Source: UMGS1851 sp900555605
Lineage (GTDB): Bacteria > Bacillota > Clostridia > UBA1212 > UBA1255
Assembly (NCBI GenBank): GCA_902472555.1
Contig: CABROF010000082.1
Coordinates: forward strand, 1 to 11,900
Direction: 5' to 3'
Length of the DNA stretch: 11,900 nt
Position 1 is the stretch's first letter. Each line of letters starts with the position of its first letter. The notes under the pieces were generated by a model. The model had not been told where the DNA came from. It was given only the letters and a program-made list of their open reading frames with translations, and ran no database searches. Positions 5,652 to 11,900 of the stretch are shown piece by piece. The translations under genes and the position numbers were made by a program.

Positions 5652-6191
5652 ATGGACAACATCATTCTTGGGCTTTTGCTCTTGCGCAACAGAACGATAT
5701 ACCAATTGAGAGAGAGAATTGATAAGGGATTAAACTTAATGTACAGCAGTAGTATGGGAAGTATACAGGCAGCTATCAAAAAGCTGTTGCACTGCGGATA
5801 TGTCGACTATGGAGAAACTGTTGAAAATGGAAAATACAAGAAAGTCTACCGTATAACAGAAAGTGGAAAACGATATTTTCTTGAGTGGGTAAACACGCCG
5901 ATTGAGCAGCAGGGCGTCAGATGCCCGGGGTTGGTAAAGATTTATTTTATGGGCTTCTCAGATAAGGAAAATCGAGAAGCAAACATACAAAACTATTTGT
6001 CCTTTCTAAAGGAACAGTATTGTGCGTTAGAAATGATATGTGAGGAAGCAAAGAATATTGCGGTTTCTGAAAGCAATAAAGAAATTTTTAATTACCAGCT
6101 TGTATCAGCTTTTTACGGAAAAGACTTTTATAAATTCAATATCGATTGGTTTGAAAATCTATTAAGTAAAATGAGGAACGGTGAAATATGA
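5652..6191 (+). CDS. PadR-family transcriptional regulator
   Basis: The 179-residue protein starts at ATG 5652, chosen over an upstream in-frame ATG (5595) because GAGGAGA precedes it at proper spacing and the upstream codons overlap the promoter. Residues 1-80 form a winged helix typical of PadR: ILGLLLLRNRTIYQLRERI, then SSSMGSIQAAIKKLLHCGYV as recognition helix, then the wing (ENGKYKKVYRITESGKRYF). The C-terminal half (about 100-175) is helical, as in the dimerisation domain of Vir-type PadR proteins. It probably senses a small molecule, perhaps a substrate of the hydrolase, and represses the operon. It overlaps the hydrolase start by ATGA, so the two are translated together. Function as repressor is from family knowledge. 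Confidence 0.88.
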   Translation: MDNIILGLLLLRNRTIYQLRERIDKGLNLMYSSSMGSIQAAIKKLLHCGYVDYGETVENGKYKKVYRITESGKRYFLEWVNTPIEQQGVRCPGLVKIYFMGFSDKENREANIQNYLSFLKEQYCALEMICEEAKNIAVSESNKEIFNYQLVSAFYGKDFYKFNIDWFENLLSKMRNGEI

Positions 6192-6985
6192 AACAATATA
6201 AATTGGAAAACTCCCCCATCGTCTATTATGTCAGCGGAACAGAGCATACAGAGTGGGTGCTATTCCTTCACGCCGCTTTTGTCAATCATAATATGTTTAG
6301 AACACAGATTGCGTATTTCCAAGATCAATACAATGTGCTGACTCTTGACGTGATTGGTCACGGAAATTCAACTGACACGCAAAAAGGTGACAGCATAGAT
6401 AGAATGTCGGCATGGATGAATGAAGTTCTAAAAAAAGAAAATATTGATAAGGTACATATTGTCGGAATTTCATTGGGAGCTGTATTAGCGCAGGACTTTG
6501 CCAATCAGTTCCCCAAAGCGGTACAATCCCTTGCTTGCTTTGGTGGATATGATATTAACAATTTCGATGCGAAAATGCAGAGGGGAAATCGTGCGGCGCA
6601 GATGCTTATGATGCTGAAAGCAGTATTCTCTACGAAATGGTTCGCAAAGTCAAATAAAAAAATATCTGCATATACGGAACATGCACAAAAAGACTTTTAT
6701 GAGATGAATATCGAGTTTCCGAAAAAATCCTTTCTGTATTTAGCATCTCTGAACACTATGGTAAATGTTCGGCAGGCAACACCGAGAGAATATCCTTTAC
6801 TGATTGGCTGCGGACAGCATGATATTCCAATGGAATTATCCGCCGTAGAGATGTGGAAGAAAAACGAGCCGGAATGTAAAGTGGTCATCTTTCAGGGCGC
6901 AGGGCATTGTGTGAATATGGATGTTCCGCAACAGTTTAATAAAACATTGGAGGAATTTTGGACGAGCAGAAACCGTAAAATATAA
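6188..6985 (+). CDS. Alpha/beta-hydrolase family protein
   Basis: The 265-residue cytoplasmic enzyme has the alpha/beta-hydrolase layout. Its nucleophile elbow is GISLG with Ser95, the probable acid is Asp212 in CGQHDIP, and the histidine is His240 in GAGHCVNMD. The oxyanion region is near FLHAAF (26-31), and DVIGHGNS (54-61) is the conserved loop before the nucleophile strand. A helical cap falls around 125-185 (MLMMLKAVFSTKWF). No signal peptide is present. The substrate cannot be told: family members include esterases, lipases, haloperoxidase-like enzymes and C-C hydrolases. The ATGA overlap with the PadR gene suggests that the regulator senses its substrate or product. The gene is followed by a terminator within 14 bases. 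Confidence 0.85.
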   Translation: MKQYKLENSPIVYYVSGTEHTEWVLFLHAAFVNHNMFRTQIAYFQDQYNVLTLDVIGHGNSTDTQKGDSIDRMSAWMNEVLKKENIDKVHIVGISLGAVLAQDFANQFPKAVQSLACFGGYDINNFDAKMQRGNRAAQMLMMLKAVFSTKWFAKSNKKISAYTEHAQKDFYEMNIEFPKKSFLYLASLNTMVNVRQATPREYPLLIGCGQHDIPMELSAVEMWKKNEPECKVVIFQGAGHCVNMDVPQQFNKTLEEFWTSRNRKI

Positions 6986-6998
6986 CCATGAATGGATA

Positions 6999-7040
6999 CG
7001 CCGCCCGTGTATGGGCAACACCATAGCGGCGGTTTTATTT
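6999..7040 (+). terminator. Intrinsic terminator after the hydrolase gene
   Basis: CGCCGC (6999-7004) pairs with GCGGCG (7026-7031), and an inner TATGG/CCATA stem closes a 6-base loop with a one-sided bulge between. GTTTTATTT follows. It ends the PadR-hydrolase transcript. Confidence 0.65.
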
Positions 7041-7079
7041 GCCTATCGGCTGTCTCTGTCAAAGGATTTGAGTGTGTGC

Positions 7080-7190
7080 ATTCCCATAAGGCGTTATATT
7101 TGCTCATAAGACTTTTCTCCGTTCAAATCCGCAGCTTTCCGCTTACACTCCATCATGCATTTTGCCGCCGCTACCGAATCCTTTATCGGA
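7080..7190 (-). pseudogene. Possible overlapping remnants of two small genes
   Basis: On the minus strand, a short frame beginning after a stop ends SYEQI at a TAA (7096-7094) and reads like a helical C-terminus (VAAAKCMMECKRKAADLNGE). Overlapping it, an ATG at 7107 preceded by GGAGAA opens MSKYNALWE, which I recognise as the opening of a small conserved bacterial protein of unknown function, but the frame then loses similarity. No complete gene remains in 7041-7207. The overlap of an end and a start suggests a former operon downstream of the acyltransferase. Recognition is from memory and weak. Confidence 0.25.
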
Positions 7191-7207
7191 TCTTTCTTTA
7201 CTCGTTA

Positions 7208-8302
7208 CTACAAAATGTTCTTACGGTACTTTTCCTGTTTTGATGCAATTCCCATCAGATAGCATAGAAACGGTGTTCTTATACATACTTCACAGCATAG
7301 AAATGTTGCGCCGTAAGCCAGAAACACGGGTACAACATACAGCAGAACCGTGCTGCCGCCGCAAATGCGGAACATAAAATACTGGAACAAAACAACCCAG
7401 ATGTAATGCAGAATATAAAAAGCGAATGACCTTTGCGAAAGATATTTTGATATCCTTCCGCTGAAATTTAAGTGTCTTTTTCCTATTCCGAGCAAGGCAA
7501 GAAGCATAAACCATTCGGATACAAACTTAGTAATCGTGTTAAGCAGCGGATATTCGGTACCAGACCAAATAAACCAATATACATTAAGCACGGTTGAGAT
7601 GAACCCCACACACAAGAAAAAATATTTATATTTCTCTGTTTTGTCTACCGCACGGTCTTTTGAGAAAACATAATAACCGATCAGAAATATGTATAGATAT
7701 TCTGCAAGGCTTTTTCCGCCTATCGAAAGCAATTCACTCAAAAAAAGTATGGGCAATTCCAAAAGACAGATTCCCCAAAGCGGTATATCGGTTTTACATT
7801 CAGACCTGATCTTTTTTTGTACCGCAATGATTCCGGCCGCTATAACTGAAATGGCAAAAAGATACAGAATAAACCAAAACTGTCCTACAGAAAATCCGCC
7901 GTCAGCGCCTGTTAAATCAGTGAATTTTGTAAAGAAAATACGATAATGCCGAAAGAAGCTTCCATCATAACCGCAGTTAAAGATATCGGCGATATATGTC
8001 ATTACAGGAGTAAGCAGTAAGGTCCCGAACACAAAAGGAATTAACAGCCTCTTGAATCGCTCTGAAATATATTGTCCTACGGTTCTTTTCTGCAATGCAA
8101 AGTTTGTACTCATACCCGCAAGAAGAAATAAAACCGGCATGAAATATGGACTTAAAAAAACGACGATACTGCTGAGCAGCCTGTTGCTTTCAAAATATAT
8201 ATAATTCGGTTCGCTCCATGTATTCCACGCCATTGCAGCATGATAAGGGACAAGCAATAAAATGATAAACCATCTTAAATTGTCAACATAGTGTTTTCGC
8301 AT
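7208..8302 (-). CDS. Membrane acyltransferase, acyltransferase-3 family
   Basis: The 364-residue polytopic protein has about ten hydrophobic helices. The first carries the family signature of a basic residue and a histidine 11 apart (Arg10 and His21, in DNLRWF...VPYHAAMAW). RFKRLLIPF after the second to third helix and FWFILYLF later also fit acyltransferase family 3, whose members move acetyl or other acyl groups onto sugars, peptidoglycan, glucans or small molecules outside the membrane. Length is usual for a stand-alone family member, and there is no fused SGNH domain. The start at 8302 has GAGGGG 11 bases upstream, somewhat far. Acceptor unknown; no glycan gene cluster is visible next to it, only gene fragments. 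Cell-envelope modification is an inference from the family. Confidence 0.85.
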   Translation of the reverse strand: MRKHYVDNLRWFIILLLVPYHAAMAWNTWSEPNYIYFESNRLLSSIVVFLSPYFMPVLFLLAGMSTNFALQKRTVGQYISERFKRLLIPFVFGTLLLTPVMTYIADIFNCGYDGSFFRHYRIFFTKFTDLTGADGGFSVGQFWFILYLFAISVIAAGIIAVQKKIRSECKTDIPLWGICLLELPILFLSELLSIGGKSLAEYLYIFLIGYYVFSKDRAVDKTEKYKYFFLCVGFISTVLNVYWFIWSGTEYPLLNTITKFVSEWFMLLALLGIGKRHLNFSGRISKYLSQRSFAFYILHYIWVVLFQYFMFRICGGSTVLLYVVPVFLAYGATFLCCEVCIRTPFLCYLMGIASKQEKYRKNIL

Positions 8303-8340
8303 GTTGATATTATCCCCTCTTTTCTGACAAATTCCCGTTA

Positions 8341-8492
8341 TCAGCTTTCAAGCGAAATCCAGTATCTCTGTATCACGCCGGATTTGCTGAGTCCGACTGT
8401 ATCAGGCTGCCAGAATGGAACATCTCTATTCGGTATTCCATGACCTGCTTTTCATATGCCTTTGCAGGCGGGATCAGCTTGATTCTTTGCAT
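8341..8492 (-). pseudogene. GNAT acetyltransferase with internal deletion
   Basis: From ATG 8492, preceded by AGGAG, the frame reads MQRIKLIPPAKAYEKQVMEY, the opening of a common Firmicutes GNAT N-acetyltransferase type. The frame closes after 39 codons (stop 8375-8373). In a second frame the sequence ends SGVIQRYWISLES at a TGA (8343-8341), which fits the C-terminus of the same family (usually ...TQRYWI). The two ends thus survive while the central acetyl-CoA-binding part of over 100 residues is gone. Non-functional. Confidence 0.6.
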
Positions 8493-8505
8493 AAATACTT
8501 TCTCC

Positions 8506-8625
8506 TCAAAACCACATTGCCTGCTCATCGCATTTCCGCATGATGCCTGCCATGGCCATCAAATCCTTTTTGCGCAGATCAAGATCAATAAGCAGTTTCC
8601 AAGGCTTTTTATAGCTGATTACCAT
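8506..8625 (-). pseudogene. XRE/Cro-type HTH regulator, truncated
   Basis: A 39-codon frame starts at 8625 with GGAGG 8 bases upstream. It reads MVISYKKPWKLLIDLDLRKK then DLMAMAGI, the first two helices of a small Cro/CI-type repressor (usually about 65-70 residues), and then diverges into unrelated residues and a stop. The recognition helix and the rest are missing. It keeps an apparent promoter and ribosome binding site, and the GNAT remnant begins 14 bases later, so the pair looks like a decayed two-gene unit. A truncated peptide could still be made, but could hardly bind DNA. Confidence 0.55.
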
Positions 8626-8662
8626 CCGTGCGTCCTCCGTATGATAAATATAATACAACTTT

Positions 8663-8671
8663 ATTATAGCA
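8663..8671 (-). promoter_or_regulatory. Extended -10 promoter for the HTH remnant
   Basis: On the minus strand TGCTATAAT (8671-8663) is an extended -10 element about 38 bases before the HTH remnant start codon. No good -35 is visible at 16-18 bases. It suggests residual transcription leftward across the remnants toward the acyltransferase gene. Confidence 0.4.
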
Positions 8672-8746
8672 CATAACGATTGCGAACACCGTCATAATAA
8701 CGTTGTTGTCAACATAATTTCACAAAATAATCCCGCTTTGCGCTGC

Positions 8747-8854
8747 TCACACGTTTGTCTTTTCTGTTTCATTTTTAGTCAAAGCTTCCATTTCCTCTAT
8801 TAATTTTCGATCGTCAGCAAAAGGCTTACAGCGATGATATGCAACAAGCAGCCT
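8747..8854 (-). pseudogene. Unrecognised C-terminal gene fragment
   Basis: A minus-strand frame of 35 codons between stops reads LLVAYHRCKPFADDRKLIEE then MEALTKNETEKTNV and ends at TGA (8749-8747). Composition is protein-like and charged, as for the tail of a real gene, but there is no start site upstream and I do not recognise the family. It overlaps the start of the plus-strand HTH remnant. It may be the severed 3' end of a gene lost by deletion or insertion. Confidence 0.3.
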
Positions 8855-8995
8855 CTATCTGATTATATACGGCAAGAAAGAAATATGACTTTAGACGAAG
8901 TGGCAATTGTAACAGATGTAAGCAAGCATACGATTTTCTATTAGCCGAGAAAAAGGTGACATGCCCAACAGATACTGCTATAGCCTGATTGCGCA
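8834..8995 (+). pseudogene. Plus-strand HTH (XRE-type) remnant
   Basis: From ATG 8834 a 36-codon frame reads KQPLSDYIRQERNMTLDEVA and VTDVSKHTIFY, then a TAG (8942-8944). A second frame continues EKKVTCPTDTAIA to a stop. Together they spell a helix-turn-helix of the XRE type (usual form: ...SxxTIxxxExGxxxP). At least one frameshift and a stop inactivate it, and the gene would normally continue past the HTH. No good ribosome binding site precedes it. The rest of 8672-9000 holds no gene I can support. Confidence 0.45.
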
Positions 8996-9000
8996 ATTTA

Positions 9001-9876
9001 TCACCCGATTCCCAAACAAACAAGACCGATAATTCCCACACCAAATGAAATCAGCTGCGTCCGATCCAGCTTCTCTTTCAAAAAGAAATAAGAGATCAGG
9101 CCGCACAGCACGGTGGAACCGCCGTTTACCGCCGGAAAGAAAAACATACTGGCCATCTTTCCCGAAAGAAACAGATTCGCCGCATTACTGAAAGCCACAA
9201 GTATTCCGATTAAAATGCAGCCCGCCAGTATTTTTCCCTTTACCCGGAACACTTCCGCTTCCGGCCGCCGCTTCCGTTCCCGCAAGTAAAGCAGGAAGGA
9301 AAGTACACCCATAATTGCAAAATTCACAAACAGCAAAGAAAACAGTTCATTCTTATAAGCGGAGCTTTGATGAATTTTTTGTACAATGCCCACCAGGCCT
9401 GCGCACAGAAACAGTACCAGCGCGTAGCAAAGCCACTTCAGCGTAATATTTTGATGTTTTTTAAAATTTGCCCCGGTAACAAAGCTGACCACTAAAACAG
9501 CGGCTCCCAGTGCCTGCAGCCAACTAAAATTTTCCCGCCAAAACAGCACCCCCGCCACTGCCGGTATGATCATGCCGCAGGAGCTGAACATCACAGTATA
9601 GGACATGGGACCGCAGTGCATTGCTTTGATCGTCGCAAATTGAGATCCCATTGTCATGACGGCAAACACAATTCCGATCAAAACGGTATAGAGAGAAATC
9701 ATTTGCAGTCCGCGGGAGAGAATCAAAAAAAGGATTGCAGCAGGCACAGATACAATCGTATTAAATAGATAAAAATCCCCTTGACCTTTCATGACGGTCC
9801 TGCTGAACCGACTGTTTAAAGTGGAATAGATCGTAGTCGACAGAATGGAACACAACAATAAACCATATAGCAGCAT
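9001..9876 (-). CDS. EamA/DMT-family transporter
   Basis: The 291-residue protein is almost entirely hydrophobic, with about ten membrane helices arranged as two similar halves (about 1-135 and 148-290), the hallmark of the drug/metabolite transporter superfamily. The first half ends VAGVLFWRENFSWLQALGAA and the second ISYFFLKEKLDRTQLISFGV, the conserved helix-Glu-loop-helix of EamA repeats. AGGAGA lies 8 bases before ATG 9876. The substrate cannot be inferred from sequence; amino acids, sugars, nucleosides and organic acids are all known for the family. The promoter and twin LacI-type operators just upstream, and the neighbouring LacI-family gene, show it is an inducible transporter. Together with the divergent hydroxyacid dehydrogenase it probably serves uptake or export of a related metabolite. 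No clear terminator is seen after the stop. Confidence 0.85.
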   Translation of the reverse strand: MLLYGLLLCSILSTTIYSTLNSRFSRTVMKGQGDFYLFNTIVSVPAAILFLILSRGLQMISLYTVLIGIVFAVMTMGSQFATIKAMHCGPMSYTVMFSSCGMIIPAVAGVLFWRENFSWLQALGAAVLVVSFVTGANFKKHQNITLKWLCYALVLFLCAGLVGIVQKIHQSSAYKNELFSLLFVNFAIMGVLSFLLYLRERKRRPEAEVFRVKGKILAGCILIGILVAFSNAANLFLSGKMASMFFFPAVNGGSTVLCGLISYFFLKEKLDRTQLISFGVGIIGLVCLGIG

Positions 9877-9919
9877 TATAAATTCTCCTGTTTTTTATGT
9901 AATTTGATTTCACTCCGCA

Positions 9920-9937
9920 TCCGTAATCGGTTACGGA
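9920..9937. promoter_or_regulatory. LacI-type operator O2
   Basis: TCCGTAATCGGTTACGGA has 7-base palindromic arms (TCCGTAA/TTACGGA) around a 4-base centre with CG in the middle, the shape typical of LacI-family operators. It lies in the leader of the transporter gene, 43 bases before the start codon, and is the exact reverse complement of the site at 9983-10000. Confidence 0.8.
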
Positions 9938-9982
9938 ATGGTCATCAAAACAAACATGCACACAAAAGAAAAACGCGCAGCG

Positions 9983-10000
9983 TCCGTAACCGATTACGGA
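9983..10000. promoter_or_regulatory. LacI-type operator O1 at the transporter start site
   Basis: TCCGTAACCGATTACGGA begins 5 bases downstream of the transporter -10 box, so it covers the transcription start. Binding here would block initiation. The centre-to-centre distance to the second site is 63 bases, about six helical turns, which would place both operators on the same DNA face. Confidence 0.8.
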
Positions 10001-10004
10001 CGTC

Positions 10005-10033
10005 ACTATAATGAATCACAAAATATTTGTCAA
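10005..10033 (-). promoter_or_regulatory. Promoter of the transporter gene
   Basis: On the minus strand TTGACA (10033-10028) and TATAGT (10010-10005) are separated by 17 bases. Initiation would fall near 9998, inside operator O1, giving a leader of about 120 bases that also contains O2. The promoter lies directly after the LacI gene stop. Confidence 0.78.
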
Positions 10034-10060
10034 GTATCTCATCGCTGTCTGCTCTGCATT

Positions 10061-11101
10061 TTACAGTCTATTCATATTCGCGGTAAATACCACCTGCGGA
10101 TATACATGATATTTCTCAGTCATTTCTTTTCCGCAGATTTGCCGATAAAGTAACTCCACCGCTTTTTTCCCCTGCAGGTAAGGGTTCTGAAAGATTGTCG
10201 CGCGTATGACATGCCGCGACAGCAGATCCCGGGTTTCCTCCATTAGATCCGTTGTAACAATATGAATCGCATGGGCCGGATCCATCTTTTCCATAATCCT
10301 ACACGCAATCGGCGCAGAAGCAGTCGCCATATAGACGCCATCCAGCTCCGGACATTCCCGGAGCATTTGATACGTCATTTCTTCGACAAGCGCGGGAATA
10401 TCATAATGTTCATAAATCCGAATAGAACGGAAAGGATGATGTGCGCTGTACTTTCGGAAGCCGGCAATATATTCATTATGCGGCTTTTTATCGGCATCTC
10501 CCGTAAGAATCCCGATATTTCTTTCTCTGCAGCACAGATTCAAAACCTCCGCGGCAAGACCGCCTGCAGATTCTCCATGGATGCTTACCGAAATAATATC
10601 CTCCATATTCCAAAGATCCGCTGTTACACCGGCAATCCGGATTCCCTGCTTCTGAAGCTCCCGAAAAGTATCGTAAAACGGTTCCGTATTTCCCGCCGGG
10701 AGGAAAATCACACCGTCATAATGCGCCTTTGCACATTGCTGAAGCCTTTCACCGATTTCCTTCCGAATACTGCTGCAGTCATCGGAAAATGAGATAAAAT
10801 ATTCGGCCTGTATATTATATGCCCCAATCTCCGCTAAAGCGCCGTCCATACCGCGCTTGATTTCCATCAGATAGTTTTCAACAGAACAAATTAAAAAGAT
10901 CCCGATTCGGACCGCTTTACGGCGCAGGCTTTGCGCTGCCGGATTCATTTTAAAATCCATTTTTTCCGCCATTTCAAGGACCTTTCGTTTTGTTTCCGCA
11001 CTGATCTCCGGCTTATTATGCAGCGCACGGTTGACGGTCCCGGTGGAAACCCCTAACGCTTTTGCAATATCATAAATCGTAACCTGTCGTTTGCTTTCCA
11101 T
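10061..11101 (-). CDS. LacI-family transcriptional regulator
   Basis: The 346-residue repressor starts at ATG 11101 (MESKRQVT), preferred over an in-frame ATG at 11125 because GGAG precedes it by 7 bases and the HTH then begins at the usual distance. Residues 7-27 form the LacI helix-turn-helix (VTIYDIAKALGVSTGTVNRA), and the hinge helix NPAAQSLRRK is at 53-62. From about 65 to the end is a periplasmic-binding-protein-like effector domain. This group of LacI proteins with long divergent effector domains often senses sugars or polyols, but the inducer is not readable. It lies between the transporter it probably controls and the divergent dehydrogenase. No terminator is visible at its end, so its message may run into the transporter. 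Regulation through the twin operators is inferred from proximity and operator form. Confidence 0.9.
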   Translation of the reverse strand: MESKRQVTIYDIAKALGVSTGTVNRALHNKPEISAETKRKVLEMAEKMDFKMNPAAQSLRRKAVRIGIFLICSVENYLMEIKRGMDGALAEIGAYNIQAEYFISFSDDCSSIRKEIGERLQQCAKAHYDGVIFLPAGNTEPFYDTFRELQKQGIRIAGVTADLWNMEDIISVSIHGESAGGLAAEVLNLCCRERNIGILTGDADKKPHNEYIAGFRKYSAHHPFRSIRIYEHYDIPALVEEMTYQMLRECPELDGVYMATASAPIACRIMEKMDPAHAIHIVTTDLMEETRDLLSRHVIRATIFQNPYLQGKKAVELLYRQICGKEMTEKYHVYPQVVFTANMNRL

Positions 11102-11148
11102 AATCGCTCTCCGCGCCTGCAGCATGCTATCAAACCTGTGTTCGTACT

Positions 11149-11177
11149 ATTTTACTATATTCATGCATAAAAAGCAA
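11149..11177 (-). promoter_or_regulatory. Probable promoter of the LacI gene
   Basis: On the minus strand TTGCTT (11177-11172) and TAAAAT (11154-11149) are spaced by 17 bases, about 48 bases before the LacI start codon. It is back-to-back with the dehydrogenase promoter; the two -35 boxes are about 20 bases apart. Confidence 0.45.
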
Positions 11178-11197
11178 AGAGATGTCAGGCAGGCGAG

Positions 11198-11226
11198 TTG
11201 ATTTGCCGCAGGTACAATGGTATAAT
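11198..11226 (+). promoter_or_regulatory. Promoter of the hydroxyacid dehydrogenase gene
   Basis: TTGATT (11198-11203), a 17-base spacer and a perfect TATAAT (11221-11226) lie 30 bases before the ATG, giving a leader of only about 24 bases. Confidence 0.7.
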
Positions 11227-11230
11227 TGCC

Positions 11231-11248
11231 CGCGAAACACGTTACGGG
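11231..11248. promoter_or_regulatory. Degenerate LacI-type operator candidate
   Basis: CGCGAAACACGTTACGGG matches the operator at 9983-10000 at 11 of 18 positions, with an intact TTACGG half-site. It sits at the same place relative to its promoter, just after the -10. It could be a weak site for the same LacI protein, or chance. Confidence 0.3.
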
Positions 11249-11255
11249 AGGACTT

Positions 11256-11900
11256 ATGAAAATCGTAATATTAGATGGATATACCACAAATCCCGGCGAT
11301 ATCAGTTTTTCTGAAATGGAAACGCTGGGCCGACTTACCGTATATGACAGAACACCTGCGGAGCTGGTTTTAAAACGTGCTTTAGACGCGGATATTTTAC
11401 TGACAAACAAGACCGTATTGGATGCGGAGCTGATCGAAAGGCTGCCAAACCTGAAATATATCGGACTATTATCCACCGGTGTGAATGTCGTGGATCTTCC
11501 GGCCTGTGACCGGCGCGGAATCCCAGTTGCAAATGTTCCTGGCTACAGCACTCCCACCGTTGCACAAATGGTCTTCGCTATGCTGAACACATTGTGCTTT
11601 CATGTGCAGCAGCACAGCGATTCGGTACATAACGGCGGCTGGGCAAGATCAAAAGACTTCTGCTATTGGAAAGCGCCTCTGATTGAGCTCTACCAGAAAA
11701 CCCTGGGGATCGTCGGATACGGCAGCATCGGAAGACAGGTCGCCGCCATCGGCCGTGCATTTGGTATGCGGATTCTTGTTTACAGCAGAACAAAGCCGGC
11801 AGATCTGCCGGCAGCAGGATTATCACCGGAGGAATGGGTCGCTTTCGAAGAACTGCTGGCACGCGCGGATTTTATTACGCTCCATTGCCCGCTTACCGAC
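11256..11900 (+). CDS. D-2-hydroxyacid dehydrogenase, NAD(P)-binding (C-terminus off window)
   Basis: The 215 visible residues belong to the D-isomer-specific 2-hydroxyacid dehydrogenases, which reduce 2-keto acids such as hydroxypyruvate or glyoxylate reversibly with NAD(P)H. Residues 1-98 form the outer part of the substrate domain with the substrate loop LLSTGVN (71-77). The cofactor-domain glycine motif is GIVGYGSIGRQVA (151-163). The catalytic Arg, Glu and His lie beyond the edge, except that the strand before them (FITLHCPLTD) is present. After the second Rossmann strand the residue is Ser (VYSRTKP), not the acidic residue of strict NAD enzymes, so NADP use is possible. Best fit is a glycerate dehydrogenase/hydroxypyruvate reductase-like enzyme. 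GGGAGGA lies 3-4 bases from the ATG, a short spacing. Divergent from the LacI gene, it is probably part of the same catabolic locus. Confidence 0.85.
   Translation, partial: MKIVILDGYTTNPGDISFSEMETLGRLTVYDRTPAELVLKRALDADILLTNKTVLDAELIERLPNLKYIGLLSTGVNVVDLPACDRRGIPVANVPGYSTPTVAQMVFAMLNTLCFHVQQHSDSVHNGGWARSKDFCYWKAPLIELYQKTLGIVGYGSIGRQVAAIGRAFGMRILVYSRTKPADLPAAGLSPEEWVAFEELLARADFITLHCPLTD

Noticed and set aside
8440..8676. 78-codon plus-strand frame
   Set aside because: Antisense to the XRE and GNAT remnants, whose minus-strand translations match known families; no ribosome binding site.
10262..10792. 176-codon plus-strand frame
   Set aside because: Entirely antisense to the well-supported LacI gene, with no initiation signals.
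11147..11862. Minus-strand frames antisense to the dehydrogenase
   Set aside because: The plus-strand frame encodes a clear D-2-hydroxyacid dehydrogenase with promoter and ribosome binding site.

Overview
The window looks like a low-to-mid-GC Firmicutes chromosome, most likely a gut-type Clostridia. The evidence is strong Gram-positive ribosome binding sites, a surface protein with the N-terminal anchor common in clostridial adhesins, a LacI/EamA/hydroxyacid dehydrogenase cluster, a PadR regulator, and much gene decay. No rRNA, tRNA or CRISPR array is visible.

Region 1 (1-5145) is the most interesting part. A minus-strand operon runs from a broken TetR-type regulator (3345-3825), through a cysteine-striped coiled-coil protein (2789-3271) and a type I signal peptidase (2202-2786), to a large surface protein whose C-terminus lies off the left edge (1-2143). 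Upstream of it is a segment bounded by near-identical 21-bp inverted repeats (3849-3869 and 4117-4137). Inside lies a consensus promoter, TTGACA-N18-TATAAT (4035-4064), that now points away from the operon into a hairpin terminator (4141-4164). Next to the segment is a tyrosine recombinase gene (4177-5019) with a complete catalytic set. I read this as a phase-variable invertible promoter. The sequenced molecule is in the OFF orientation; inversion would aim the promoter at the surface-protein operon.

Region 2 (about 5126-7040) starts with a heavily decayed IS3-family remnant. A two-gene unit follows: a PadR-type repressor with a palindrome on its own promoter, translationally coupled (ATGA) to an alpha/beta hydrolase, and closed by a terminator.

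Region 3 (about 7040-9000) holds a minus-strand membrane acyltransferase (7208-8302) flanked by non-functional fragments: two HTH remnants, a GNAT acetyltransferase with its middle deleted, and unrecognised tails.

Region 4 (9001-11900) is a regulated metabolic locus: an EamA-type transporter and a LacI-family repressor on the minus strand, and a divergent D-2-hydroxyacid dehydrogenase on the plus strand that runs off the right edge. Two 18-bp operators that are exact reverse complements sit 63 bp apart downstream of the transporter promoter, which makes the LacI protein the likely local regulator of transport, and possibly of the dehydrogenase, for an unknown substrate.
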